From the NCBI GenBank assembly GCA_039975755.1, contig JBDWGM010000063.1:1-49363 (forward strand): 49,363 nucleotides of DNA. Reading direction: 5' to 3'. Both the position numbers and the translations under genes were made by a program. Shown here piece after piece: positions 1 through 8,213 of the stretch. Source of the DNA: JABSSA01 sp039975755 (lineage in GTDB: Bacteria; Pseudomonadota; Alphaproteobacteria; Rhodobacterales; Rhodobacteraceae). Below the pieces are notes generated by a model, which saw nothing but the letters and a program-made list of their open reading frames with translations, ran no database searches and was not told the DNA's origin. The stretch's first letter is position 1, and each line of letters starts with the position of its first letter.

Positions 1-197
1 CGACTGTCTTAGTAACCCACTCCGTCGAAGAAGCTGTTTTGCTGTCTAATCGTGTGATTGTTCTATCACCGCACCCCGCGCGCATTATCGCAGATGTCAC
101 TGTCGAACTTGAAGGTGAACGCACAGCGGATCTGACCCGCAGCGCTGCCTTTCGCGCCCTAACATCCCGCGTGATGTCATCGTTGGATGCAGCCTAG
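1..197 (+). CDS. ABC transporter ATP-binding protein, C-terminal fragment
   Basis: The reading frame is open from base 3 to the TAG at 195-197 and gives the last 64 residues of an ABC ATPase. It starts at the H-loop (VTHSVEEA), the histidine that senses the gamma-phosphate, followed by the usual short C-terminal tail. The SVEEA form of the H-loop is typical of the nitrate/sulfonate/taurine (SsuB/TauB) class. The stop is directly followed by the ATG of the permease gene (TAGATG), so the two are translationally coupled. The Walker motifs lie outside the window. The substrate cannot be read from this fragment. Confidence 0.85.
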   Translation, partial: TVLVTHSVEEAVLLSNRVIVLSPHPARIIADVTVELEGERTADLTRSAAFRALTSRVMSSLDAA

Positions 198-1730
198 ATG
201 CAACGGTTTGGCAGCACGCTTTGGGCCGTCGGGCTATTGCTGGCCTGGGAGATTTTCGCACAGCTTCATCCTGACAGTCTGTTGATCGCAGGGCCCACCG
301 CAATTTGCACCTATATCTGGGCCAACCTTGGCCTGACGACACGGGCGATCGGCGCAACAGTGTCATCTGCCTTATGGGGCTTTCTTTGGGGGAACTTGGT
401 CGCAGTAATCTTATCTGGCATGACCGTCTTGTTCCCGCGCAGCACGCGTATTTTATCAGCCTTTGCGTTGCTGGTGTTCTGTCTTCCTTTAGTTGCCACG
501 GGTCCAATCTTGCGCGTGCTTTATGGCCCGGGCAATGGGCCACAAATCACTTTGGCCGCGATTGCGGTTTACTACACCACCTACCTCGCGCTTTTGGTTG
601 GTTTACGGGCTGTGCCGCACAGTTGGTTAGATTTGGCATCAGTTTATGGCCGTGGCGCTCTAACAAAACTGGTCATTGTTCGCGCGCGCGCCAGTTTGCC
701 CTATCTTTTCGTCGGCCTTCAGATCGCGGCTCCTGCAGCGCTTCTGGGTGCAATGATCGGGGAATTCACAGGTGCCGAACGTGGGATGGGCGTTTTGACC
801 CTACGTGCGATGCGCGGTTTAGAAACCGATGCAACCTGGGCACTGGCAACACTGGCCGCTGGACTAGCTATCCTTGCTTACACAGGTTTTGGATGGCTTG
901 GCAGGTGGCTGGTCGGATATGCGCCCGTTGTTTTGCTGTCGCCACCAAAACAAACCAGCAATGCAGGGCCTTTGATCCGCTTTGCCGAACTTTGCTTAAT
1001 CGTCATTCTTGCTCTCTTGGTCTGGCAATTCAGCATGGATATTTTCGACCTTAACCGGTTTTTTGCAAAGCGTCCGGGTGACATTCTGACCTTTCTGACC
1101 ATCGCAGACAATCGGGAAACGCTTTTTGCTGCATTGTTTGAAACACTCACACTAACGGTCCCCGGTTATTTTGCAGGGCTGATCCTTGGTGCCGCTTTGG
1201 CAACGATTTTGATACTTCTACCCAATGTCTCACGCGGGATTTTGCCCATTGCCATTGCCTTGCGATCAATCCCGATTATTACCACAGCGCCCTTGCTTGT
1301 CCTTGCCCTTGGGCGCGGGATTGTTGGCACAGTGACGATTGTGGCCGTGATGATATTCTTCCCTACGCTGGTCGCATGCCTGCAAGGGCTGCGCCAAACA
1401 TCGGGCCAAATTGTCGATGTTTTCGAAAGCTACGGTGCGGGACGATTTCGCTTGTTAATCACCGCACAAATCCCTGCAATGCTACCTGCATTTTTCGCGG
1501 CTGCCCGCATGGCCGTCCCAGCAGCATTGCTGGCCGTCACCACTGCAGAATGGCTGGCCACCGGGAAGGGCATTGGGACGTTAATGGCGCTTACCGCCAG
1601 TACCTCTAACTATAATATGTTGTGGTCCTCTGTGCTTGTACTGTCACTCGCAGCCGCGATTGGCTATGCGCTTGTCGCGTGGTGCGAAAGGGTCGTGTTG
1701 CGAACATATGCGAGCGAACAAGTGCTATGA
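198..1730 (+). CDS. ABC transporter permease, two fused BPD_transp_1 domains
   Basis: This 510-residue polytopic membrane protein has two SsuC/TauC-like permease halves in one chain, roughly residues 1-240 and 260-510, joined by a short polar linker (PPKQTSNAG). Each half has its own EAA-like loop region (around VPHSWLDLASVYGRG and RQTSGQIVDVFESYG). Family members are usually about 250-280 residues and homodimerise, so this is a pseudo-dimer. It starts immediately after the ATPase stop and its TGA overlaps the ATG of the glycosyltransferase gene. It presumably forms the inner-membrane channel for the ATPase upstream. The substrate-binding protein, if any, is outside the window, so the substrate is unknown. 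Confidence 0.85.
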   Translation: MQRFGSTLWAVGLLLAWEIFAQLHPDSLLIAGPTAICTYIWANLGLTTRAIGATVSSALWGFLWGNLVAVILSGMTVLFPRSTRILSAFALLVFCLPLVATGPILRVLYGPGNGPQITLAAIAVYYTTYLALLVGLRAVPHSWLDLASVYGRGALTKLVIVRARASLPYLFVGLQIAAPAALLGAMIGEFTGAERGMGVLTLRAMRGLETDATWALATLAAGLAILAYTGFGWLGRWLVGYAPVVLLSPPKQTSNAGPLIRFAELCLIVILALLVWQFSMDIFDLNRFFAKRPGDILTFLTIADNRETLFAALFETLTLTVPGYFAGLILGAALATILILLPNVSRGILPIAIALRSIPIITTAPLLVLALGRGIVGTVTIVAVMIFFPTLVACLQGLRQTSGQIVDVFESYGAGRFRLLITAQIPAMLPAFFAAARMAVPAALLAVTTAEWLATGKGIGTLMALTASTSNYNMLWSSVLVLSLAAAIGYALVAWCERVVLRTYASEQVL

Positions 1731-2776
1731 CCAAAGCTGTTTTTGCGATCCCGGGTGACAAAGATCGGCGCACCGGCGGGTTTATCTATGAAGCCACGGT
1801 CTTGGATCAACTAAACGCTATGGGATGCGAAACCGCGCATTTGATCTTGCCAGATAGCTTCCCTAATCCCACACCAACAGACATGGAACGCGCATTGGAC
1901 GCTCTTCGAGCAGTGCCAGAAATCCAACCAATCATTGTGGATGGGCTGGTTTTCGGCGCAATCGATCCAGCGGGCCTGGCAACTGTTAACGCGCCTTTGA
2001 TTGCCATGATCCACCACCCCTTGGGGTTAGAAACGGGCCTATCTGATGATGAATCTTCTTTCCTCTTACAAAATGAAGCCGCCGCTATACGCCACGCCGA
2101 TCATATAATGGTCCCCAGCCCGCATACCCGCGATATTCTTGTCCGAGATTTTGGGGCCGCCCCCGCACGAACCACCATTGCATTGCCCGGATTTAAACGT
2201 CCGCAAATTGTACATGCCCCAGCTGATCCGCCCCTGATTTTGTCAGTTGGATTACTAACTGAACGCAAAGGCCACGATGTTCTGATTGATGCGCTATCCC
2301 AAATCACGGATTTGGCTTGGCAGGCAGAGATTGTTGGCAAAGATCATGACCGCAAAACCGCAACAACATTGCGCGATCAGGTACATCGTTTGGATCTGAC
2401 TGACCGTGTTCGGTTCATGGGCGAGCTGGACGAAGACACACTTGCCCAAAGGTTCAGCGCCGCTTCGATCTTTGCATTGGCCACACGATATGAAGGTTAT
2501 GGCATGGTCCTGAGCGAGGCGATGTTGTACGGACTACCGATCGTGTCCTGCTCGGTTGGTGCAGTTCCAGATACTGTCGGGGATTCAGGTATATTGGTGC
2601 CTGTTGATGATGCGACAGCCTTTGCAGACGCATTGAGACAGTTACTGACCTTGTCCGATACCTACACATCTTTTCAGGGGAAGGCGTTGATCCGAGCAAA
2701 GGCATTGCCCACTTGGGAAGAAACGGCCCAGAAATTTGTGGATGCTATTAATTCTGTGAGTCATCAAATGATTTGA
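1727..2776 (+). CDS. GT4-family glycosyltransferase
   Basis: A 349-residue protein starting at MTKAVFAIPGD. An earlier in-frame start at 1622 would overlap the permease by more than 100 bases and is unlikely; the ATG at 1727 overlaps the permease TGA (ATGA). The C-terminal half has the GT-B hallmarks: LILSVGLLTERKGHDVLIDA, then the retaining-GT4 E-x7-E region (RYEGYGMVLSEAMLYGLPIV) and a closing GILVPVDD. It would transfer a sugar from a nucleotide-sugar donor to an unknown acceptor in the cytosol. Coupling to an importer is unusual for envelope glycan synthesis and suggests a soluble small-molecule acceptor related to the transported compound; this is inference. Confidence 0.82.
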   Translation: MTKAVFAIPGDKDRRTGGFIYEATVLDQLNAMGCETAHLILPDSFPNPTPTDMERALDALRAVPEIQPIIVDGLVFGAIDPAGLATVNAPLIAMIHHPLGLETGLSDDESSFLLQNEAAAIRHADHIMVPSPHTRDILVRDFGAAPARTTIALPGFKRPQIVHAPADPPLILSVGLLTERKGHDVLIDALSQITDLAWQAEIVGKDHDRKTATTLRDQVHRLDLTDRVRFMGELDEDTLAQRFSAASIFALATRYEGYGMVLSEAMLYGLPIVSCSVGAVPDTVGDSGILVPVDDATAFADALRQLLTLSDTYTSFQGKALIRAKALPTWEETAQKFVDAINSVSHQMI

Positions 2777-3084
2777 GGATGTAGCCTAATGTGAGCGATA
2801 CTTAAACTGCGACTCCGCCATAGGTTGAGCATGTCAAATATCGGCGAAACCCTGATAGTCCGTGGAGTGGAATTGCTACACATCATGCTACACGCGAAGA
2901 TACTCCTGTTCATGTCAAATGATTGATTTAGAACGGTTATACCTAAATGTTGAATACAGCCAAAAAGATCCTCGGTCCGCCACCCTCTCATTTGTGAAGC
3001 GACAGATGGTTTGTCCTTATTTTTGTTTCGAAGCCGAAAAACAGAGGGCGATTTGAAGGTCAGCCTCCATAGGCTCCTTTTGTG
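2777..3084. other. intergenic stretch with no supported gene
   Basis: About 300 AT-richer bases between the glycosyltransferase gene and the converging repeat-protein gene. Short open frames on both strands have no recognisable protein character. The 10-mer CATGTCAAAT occurs at 2830-2839 and again at 2911-2920. A weak stem-loop lies at the right end. Confidence 0.5.
3056..3081 (+). terminator. weak stem-loop, possible terminator
   Basis: AAGG-(TC)-AGCC pairs with GGCT-CCTT around the loop TCCATA, with a two-base bulge, followed by TT then G. It lies between converging genes and could terminate plus-strand transcription from the glycosyltransferase operon about 280 bases upstream. The U-tract is poor. 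Confidence 0.3.
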
Positions 3085-3762
3085 TCAGATGATGAAGGTT
3101 CCGTACCCAGATATGTCCGCATAAAGATCAGGCAGCTCGTCGAGGCTATCATATGTTGTGACAACAGCCTCACCGGGTTGATAAACGGTTAGCTTTGCCT
3201 CCCAAGCATGGCTGTTGTCGCCATCAATACTAATACGTGCTTGCAGTTCTTGTTCGACGTAAATGAAAACCAACTCATCACCATTGTCGAATTCTGTGAA
3301 TCTCGAACTGACATTTTCGTCTTCGTCGTATTGTGTCACCTTAACGTCCCAAACAAAGACATCCTCATGGTCGATACGGTCTGCGACTATCTGTTCGTCA
3401 TTTTCGAAGTACGTACGGTCAATGGACCCATTGTCGTAAACGGTGACCTTGAATTGGATAAGTGCGGGTTGGATGCGATCTTCGCGGGTTACACCATTAT
3501 TAAAGCTCGTCGATTGAATTGCCGTTCCCAAATTATCGTAGCTAGTCAATATTTGAACCCAACTCTCTTCGTCGGCAAGATCTTGTTCGATAACAACGTC
3601 CAACGCACCGGTCACGCCATCAAAGTGTTCTTCTGTCGTGTTTCCATTGTCAAAACGTGTTAATCTATTGGTCAAAATATTTGAGTCATTGAAGGTTGGC
3701 GTAATTTGATCCCATTCGAATTGATTTTCTGTATCAACGATTGTCGTTTGCTCCGACGGCAA
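3085..3762 (-). CDS. acidic repeat protein (DNG-type repeats), TTG start, possible remnant
   Basis: The frame encodes 225 residues, very rich in Asp/Glu. It contains about five degenerate repeats of roughly 40-45 residues, each with an aromatic/Trp position, a Y/F-D turn and a DNG or NNG tripeptide (RFDNGNTTEEHFD, SYDNLG, SFNNGVT, VYDNGSIDRTYF, EFDNGDELVF). Similar tandem units occur in large secreted RTX-type calcium-binding proteins of Roseobacters. There is no ATG or internal Met: the only plausible start is the TTG at 3762-3760, without a clear Shine-Dalgarno sequence, and a stop lies nine codons upstream. No signal peptide is visible. It may be the cut-off end of a larger adhesin or RTX protein, or a small protein using TTG. 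Function unknown. Confidence 0.5.
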   Translation of the reverse strand: MPSEQTTIVDTENQFEWDQITPTFNDSNILTNRLTRFDNGNTTEEHFDGVTGALDVVIEQDLADEESWVQILTSYDNLGTAIQSTSFNNGVTREDRIQPALIQFKVTVYDNGSIDRTYFENDEQIVADRIDHEDVFVWDVKVTQYDEDENVSSRFTEFDNGDELVFIYVEQELQARISIDGDNSHAWEAKLTVYQPGEAVVTTYDSLDELPDLYADISGYGTFII

Positions 3763-4143
3763 AAAGAAAGTTCTAAGCCATTTATTTTAACTTAACAGTT
3801 TAGTGATGAAATGTTTTGAGATGGTGATGGAATTTGTTGAAATTGTGAAAATTGAGCCGTGTATTTTTAGCCAATATCGGAACCGATCGCTATGCCTTGG
3901 TTGGCGTTCGTTTGCGTGGCGGGTTACCGCCAAACGAATGTTCAATGCTATTCTCTTACTCTATGCCGTGTCTCTGCTTCATCTTCATCGTTTTGGTTCT
4001 TGAACGCAGCCTCCAACAATTCCAACGTCTCTTTGGTGTCACCTGTCCCGGCTCCGGTTTCAAATTCCGATACAATTGGTGCCACAAGCAGATGCGTAAG
4101 CAAAAAAATCTCCTAAATATTGCGATTTCTGAAACAGCTGCCG
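3763..4143. other. AT-rich intergenic stretch with no supported gene
   Basis: About 380 bases between two minus-strand accessory genes. Overlapping short frames exist on both strands but none looks like a protein. The clearest structure is a hairpin at 3907-3938. The stretch probably carries the promoter of the repeat-protein gene. Confidence 0.45.
3907..3938. repeat. 12-bp inverted repeat with a three-base bulge
   Basis: The left arm TTCGTTTG-(CGT)-GGCG(G) pairs with the right arm CCGCCAAACGAA around a GTTA-type loop. The three unpaired bases interrupt the left arm. It is the strongest dyad in this gap and is not flanked by a U-tract in either direction. Confidence 0.55.
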
Positions 4144-4551
4144 CTATTCGCAAATGTTCTTTTCGATGAAGCAGTTTGAGCCGATGCAGCCATCCCAACC
4201 TTCGGCTTTGACAGATTGAGATTTTTCTTCAAATTCACCATCAATGATTTCGACTGACTTGATCTTATCAAATCGAAAGATCCGCTTGGACGCGTAATCT
4301 CGTCCTTTGGTACATCCGCGGGTCTGCCAGCCATGCATGTAGAGCTGACCGTTGTTGCCAATTCCAACTTGATGAACGTCAACCAGTCGCGGCAGGCAGC
4401 CTTTGCTTGCATCTTCGTGGTAAACAATCTCGACGACGCGGTTGGCTTCAGCCGCTTGGCACAGCAAAGCCTCGTGGTCAGATTGTGCATATGCAGTTGA
4501 AAAAGGTAGGGTGGCCGCAAGCAGTGCGATTTTGACGTGTGTGACCTTCAT
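4144..4551 (-). CDS. exported small protein with a WYL-like domain
   Basis: A 135-residue protein. Residues 1-22 form a Sec signal peptide (LLAATLPFSTAYA, then QSD). The mature part resembles a WYL/PafC ligand-sensing fold: EIVYH, then PRLVDVHQVGI, LYMHGW, and a closing RIFRFDKIKSVEII, which matches the R-x-F-x-x-D-R/K-I ending of WYL domains. Four cysteines in the mature region (CLPR, GCTKG, CIG, CFIE) and one near its start could form periplasmic disulfides. WYL domains normally sit in cytoplasmic transcription factors, so export is unusual. The ATG is at 4551-4549. The assignment rests on visible pattern only; a DUF of unknown fold is the alternative. Confidence 0.6.
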   Translation of the reverse strand: MKVTHVKIALLAATLPFSTAYAQSDHEALLCQAAEANRVVEIVYHEDASKGCLPRLVDVHQVGIGNNGQLYMHGWQTRGCTKGRDYASKRIFRFDKIKSVEIIDGEFEEKSQSVKAEGWDGCIGSNCFIEKNICE

Positions 4552-4659
4552 TGAACGTTTCCTCGTTTTGATCGCGTCTGGTAGATCGGCCTCGTGATTT
4601 GCGTATTAAGCCAGTTCGACTACTGTAGCCCTTAAAATGAAAATTTGGCAGGCAAAAAC

Positions 4660-5805
4660 ATGAAACTCACAAGACGTAGCTTTGGGATGGGGGTCGCGGC
4701 GGTTGGTCTGGCCGGGTGCAGTAGCGTTCCGTCGGTTGACATTGGTGGCCCGCGTGCTTCCGGATTGGCCAAGGATCTTCGGCCGGTTCCAAATGCGGGA
4801 TATGACGCCTGGGTCAGGGCCTTTCGCGCCCGGGCTAGAGCCCAAGGTTTGTCGGATACGACGCTTGCAGTTGGATTTCGTAACTCAGGATATCTGCCTG
4901 GGGTGATCACGCGTGACCGCAACCAGACGGAATTCAAGCGCAGCTTGGAGGATTATCTGTCGATCGCCGTTTCTGACGAACGGGTGGCAAAAGGCAAAGC
5001 CGCCTTCGCCCGTCACAGACCGACGCTGACCGCGCTTGAAAGCCAATATGGTGTGGATGCAGAGATCATCACGGCCATCTGGGGGCTAGAGAGCTTTTAT
5101 GGTGAGCGCCGTGGCGATATCCCTGTTATTTCTGCAACGTCGACGCTTGCCTATGACGGGCGACGCGGCACGTTTTTCGAAAAGCAATTGGTGGCCGCCC
5201 TCAAGATTTTGCAGGCGGGCGACATCACTGCTGAACGCATGACAGGCAGCTGGGCTGGTGCAATGGGGCATACGCAGTTCATCCCTACATCTTATCAGTC
5301 CTTTGCGGTCGATTTCACCGGCGATGGACGTCGCGATATCTGGTCCGAGGATCCCAGCGATGCGTTGGCGTCTGCTGCTGCCTACCTTTCACGCAGCGGT
5401 TGGGCGCGCGGAGCGAGATGGGGCAAAGAGGTCGGCGCTGGCGCGTCTTCGGGCAACGTTATTCAACCCCAACCCGGCGGGCCTCGCTTTGCCGTGACAG
5501 GCAATTTCCGCGCGATCAAGCGATACAATAATTCAGACGCCTATGCCATCGGAGTGGGTCATCTGGCGGACCGTATCGGTGGGGCGGGCCCATTGCGCAC
5601 GTCATTCCCACCCGACGCAAACGGGTTAACCAAGGCGGATCGCATATCGCTGCAAAAACGTTTGACTGCTGCGGGCTTTGACACAGACGGCGCCGACGGC
5701 GTGATTGGCCCCAACAGCAAAGCCGCAATCAGCGCTTACCAGTCCAGCCGGGGTCTTGTCCCGACAGGCGAACCTTCATTAGAGTTGCTACGCGGCCTCG
5801 GCTAG
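4660..5805 (+). CDS. lytic murein transglycosylase, MltB family, with peptidoglycan-binding domain
   Basis: A 381-residue lipoprotein. The N-terminus MKLTRRSFGM has a Tat-like twin-Arg followed by the lipobox LAGC (Cys20). An SLT_2/MltB catalytic domain spans about residues 45-310, with the catalytic Glu in IWGLESFYGE (E144) and the GAMGHTQFIPTSY motif. A PG_binding_1 domain follows at about 320-381 (LQKRLTAAGFDTDGADGVIG). It cleaves the MurNAc-GlcNAc bond, forming 1,6-anhydroMurNAc, in the periplasm. I chose the ATG at 4660 rather than the in-frame TTG at 4645 because it places the signal peptide correctly. Monocistronic; the operon partner is not obvious. Confidence 0.92.
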   Translation: MKLTRRSFGMGVAAVGLAGCSSVPSVDIGGPRASGLAKDLRPVPNAGYDAWVRAFRARARAQGLSDTTLAVGFRNSGYLPGVITRDRNQTEFKRSLEDYLSIAVSDERVAKGKAAFARHRPTLTALESQYGVDAEIITAIWGLESFYGERRGDIPVISATSTLAYDGRRGTFFEKQLVAALKILQAGDITAERMTGSWAGAMGHTQFIPTSYQSFAVDFTGDGRRDIWSEDPSDALASAAAYLSRSGWARGARWGKEVGAGASSGNVIQPQPGGPRFAVTGNFRAIKRYNNSDAYAIGVGHLADRIGGAGPLRTSFPPDANGLTKADRISLQKRLTAAGFDTDGADGVIGPNSKAAISAYQSSRGLVPTGEPSLELLRGLG

Positions 5806-6052
5806 GATGAAACGTTGAGGACGTTGAAGGTGCGGTTCCAAGCGCGAACACCGAGTTCCGCACTGATGTTAAATTTGGTCCCAAGAATAATGAATTCTAG
5901 ATAAACGCCGTGTCGCGTATGAAGTTGCAAAACCTTCTTAACCCGCGCTTCGGTTTTCAGGAATTTGATGGCCGTTGAACTCTCTCAAAATCGTGACTGG
6001 ATAGTCTGTGGTTCCTTCGTATTGTTGCGCGTTCCACACCAAGGAAAACATC

Positions 6053-6955
6053 ATGAAAACAATCGCGTTCACTGAAAGAAATCGGCGCGATCAAGTGACT
6101 GGCGCCTTGCGCTTTCAAATGAGAAAAACGGTCAAATCTCTGCAATTATTGCTCGCATTCGTTGGAGTGTGTATGGCCGGATCTGTGGTTGCTCAGGATT
6201 GCGCGATAGATGCCCCCTGCGAGATCGAAGGCGGTAGCTATTATCTAAACCTTCCCGAAGGAGAAGGGCCGTATCCTGTTTTGATCTGGTTTCATGGCGC
6301 GAACGGGACCGGTCAGTCTGTGCACCGCAGCGGCGGGTTGCAACGCGATTTTTTGGATCAAGGGTATGCTTTGCTCGCGCCCAATGGGCAAACACGTGCA
6401 GGTCGTAACCCCGAGCGATTTTTCTTTCCGGGCCGTGACGGCTCTGCCCGCGATGATGTAGCTTTTACGTTCGCGGCTCTTGCAGACGCGGTTAAGCGTG
6501 GAAACTTAGACACTAACCGGCTTTATGCAGGCGGGTTTTCGGCTGGGGGTTCGATGGCGTGGCTTTTGGCGTGTGAAGCGGGGGACAGGTTGTCGGGGAT
6601 GGTCAGTGTCGCCGGGGCTTTGCGTCGCCCCAATAGTACCGATTGCAGCGGATTGGCTGAATTACCGATCATGCAGGTTCACGGTTTCGCTGACGGGCAG
6701 GTCCCACTTGAGGGACGTGGCATTCGCGATTGGCATCAGGGCAGCGTTTGGGACTCGCTTGAACGTGCGCGCAGTGCGAATGGGTGCCGAACAAATCCTG
6801 ACCAGATCGACATTGCTGACGGGTTTAGAACGCGAGTTTGGGACGCATCCTGTACAGATGCCCCAGTCCGCATCGACATTCATGATGGCGGACATGGCTT
6901 GCCGCCAGGTTGGACGGGCCGCGCCAGGGCGTTCTTGGAAAATTCGGGCAGTTGA
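6053..6955 (+). CDS. secreted alpha/beta-hydrolase, LpqC/PHB-depolymerase-type esterase
   Basis: A 300-residue exported hydrolase. AAGGA lies seven bases before the ATG at 6053, which supports that start even though it gives a long n-region; a second Met (6119) begins a more conventional signal peptide (MRKTVKSLQLLLAFVG...VVAQ) but has no Shine-Dalgarno sequence. The nucleophile elbow is GGFSAGG (S163), the oxyanion region is IWFHGANGTG, and the likely catalytic His is in DGGHGLPPGW. Four or more cysteines suit a periplasmic or secreted enzyme. The family includes poly(3-hydroxybutyrate) depolymerases, feruloyl esterases and acetylxylan esterases, so the substrate cannot be fixed. It stands alone, with about 190-250 bases on each side. 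Confidence 0.8.
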   Translation: MKTIAFTERNRRDQVTGALRFQMRKTVKSLQLLLAFVGVCMAGSVVAQDCAIDAPCEIEGGSYYLNLPEGEGPYPVLIWFHGANGTGQSVHRSGGLQRDFLDQGYALLAPNGQTRAGRNPERFFFPGRDGSARDDVAFTFAALADAVKRGNLDTNRLYAGGFSAGGSMAWLLACEAGDRLSGMVSVAGALRRPNSTDCSGLAELPIMQVHGFADGQVPLEGRGIRDWHQGSVWDSLERARSANGCRTNPDQIDIADGFRTRVWDASCTDAPVRIDIHDGGHGLPPGWTGRARAFLENSGS

Positions 6956-7143
6956 AAGGACTGAGGTCGCCGAAAAAAGTGTGGCAGGGGCGACGATAAG
7001 TTGATCGACGGCTTTGCCAAGGCTTGTGTAATACCCCCCAGCGAATTGTGGAGCGAAGATTCACACAATCTCTCTGTTTTTATCGAAGCGTTTTCTACTA
7101 TAGGATGTTGTTAGGAATAAACTTCATGCCCGGAGGAACTGCC

Positions 7144-8031
7144 ATGAACCGTATGACTGCCAAAGACTTCGACCAAGAACTGCTCGATCTTTATGACTTC
7201 TATGCTCACGGTAAAATTTCGAAACGCGAATTCCTTGATCGCGCAGGGAAGTTCGCCGTGGGAGGTATCACCGCAGCTGCTCTGTTGAACATGCTGAGCC
7301 CGAACTATGCGATGGCCGAGCAAGTGTCCTTCAATGACCCGGACATTCATGCTGATTATATCACCTATCCTTCGCCCAACGGGACCGGAGATGTCCGTGG
7401 TTATCTGGTGCGTCCCACAAGTGTTGATGGTCCGCTGCCGGCCGTCTTGGTGATCCATGAAAACCGTGGCTTGAACCCTTATATCGAAGACGTCGCGCGC
7501 CGTTTGGCTAAGGCCGGGTTTATGGCACTGGCCCCTGATGGGTTGACCTCGGTTGGCGGGTATCCGGGCAATGATGCGGATGGGCGCGAGCTGCAACGCA
7601 CCGTCGATCGCACCGAGCTGATGAATGATTTCTTCGCCGGGTTTGAGCATCTTTTGGGCAGAGAAGACAGCACCGGAAAAGTCGGCGCTGTCGGGTTCTG
7701 TTATGGCGGCGGTGTGGTAAGCGCCATCGCGGTTGCATACCCCGAACTTGCAGCGGGCGTGCCATTCTACGGACGCCAACCTGCGGCTGCTGATGTGCCA
7801 AAAATCGAAAGCCCGCTTTTGGTGCAGATGGGTGAGCTGGACGAACGCATCAATGCAGGCTGGCCCGATTTTGAAACGGCGCTCAAAGCCAATAACAAGG
7901 TTTACGAGGCCTATATCTATGAGGGCGCTAATCATGGGTTCCACAATGACAGCACGCCTCGATACGACGAAGCGAAGGCCGAATTGGCGTGGGATCGCAC
8001 TGTTGGTTGGTTCAACACATACCTAGCCTAG
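7144..8031 (+). CDS. dienelactone hydrolase family protein, YghX-like
   Basis: A 295-residue protein preceded by a strong GGAGGA at 7133-7138. The N-terminus (AKDFDQELLDLYDFYAHGKI, then SKREFLDRAG) is the characteristic YghX leader, followed by a hydrophobic stretch (VGGITAAALLNML) ending at YAMA, which resembles a Tat-type export signal. The dienelactone hydrolase fold follows, with Cys nucleophile in GFCYGGG (C186), Asp in MGELDERI (D233) and His in GANHGFH (H264). Classical enzymes of the family hydrolyse dienelactone to maleylacetate, but YghX-type proteins have no settled substrate and no chloroaromatic genes are nearby. A long antisense frame here is a shadow. Confidence 0.85.
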   Translation: MNRMTAKDFDQELLDLYDFYAHGKISKREFLDRAGKFAVGGITAAALLNMLSPNYAMAEQVSFNDPDIHADYITYPSPNGTGDVRGYLVRPTSVDGPLPAVLVIHENRGLNPYIEDVARRLAKAGFMALAPDGLTSVGGYPGNDADGRELQRTVDRTELMNDFFAGFEHLLGREDSTGKVGAVGFCYGGGVVSAIAVAYPELAAGVPFYGRQPAAADVPKIESPLLVQMGELDERINAGWPDFETALKANNKVYEAYIYEGANHGFHNDSTPRYDEAKAELAWDRTVGWFNTYLA

Positions 8032-8044
8032 TGATGTTTGCTGC

Positions 8045-8069
8045 GGGCCTTGTGGTTTTCGCAAGGCCT
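8045..8069 (+). terminator. stem-loop after the yghX-like gene, possible terminator
   Basis: GGGCCTTG pairs with CAAGGCCT (one G-T pair) around a nine-base loop, 14 bases past the stop codon. There is no U-tract after the stem, so it may only protect the 3' end. Confidence 0.35.
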
Positions 8070-8100
8070 GTCCAGCCCCTAAAATCGCCCTGGAAGGCGT

Positions 8101-8127
8101 GACAAACTCATAAGCATTACGTTTGTC
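8101..8127. promoter_or_regulatory. inverted repeat upstream of the molybdoenzyme gene
   Basis: GACAAAC and GTTTGTC form perfect 7-bp arms separated by 13 bases, about 90 bases before the GTG start at 8214. Position and symmetry suit an operator, possibly for the IclR regulator encoded two genes downstream; that link is inference. Confidence 0.35.
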
Positions 8128-8213
8128 GGCAATGACAGCAACATTGATTTGTGTCAGTATATGGCATAGCTGTTTTGCATATTAGAACGCTTAATGCGCA
8201 GGGGGATGGAGCT

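Noticed and set aside
2764..2991. 75-codon minus-strand frame after the glycosyltransferase gene, considered as a transposase remnant
   Set aside because: The residues do not show DDE or integrase motifs, no terminal inverted repeats are visible, and there is no ribosome-binding site.
3907..3938. Bulged inverted repeat considered as an integron attC site or transposon end
   Set aside because: No integrase gene, no second copy and no core GTTRRRY/RYYYAAC pair around it; only a single isolated hairpin.
7111..7944. 277-codon open frame antisense to the YghX-like gene
   Set aside because: The sense strand encodes a complete dienelactone-hydrolase-family protein with a strong Shine-Dalgarno sequence; the antisense translation has no recognisable domain and is a codon-bias shadow.
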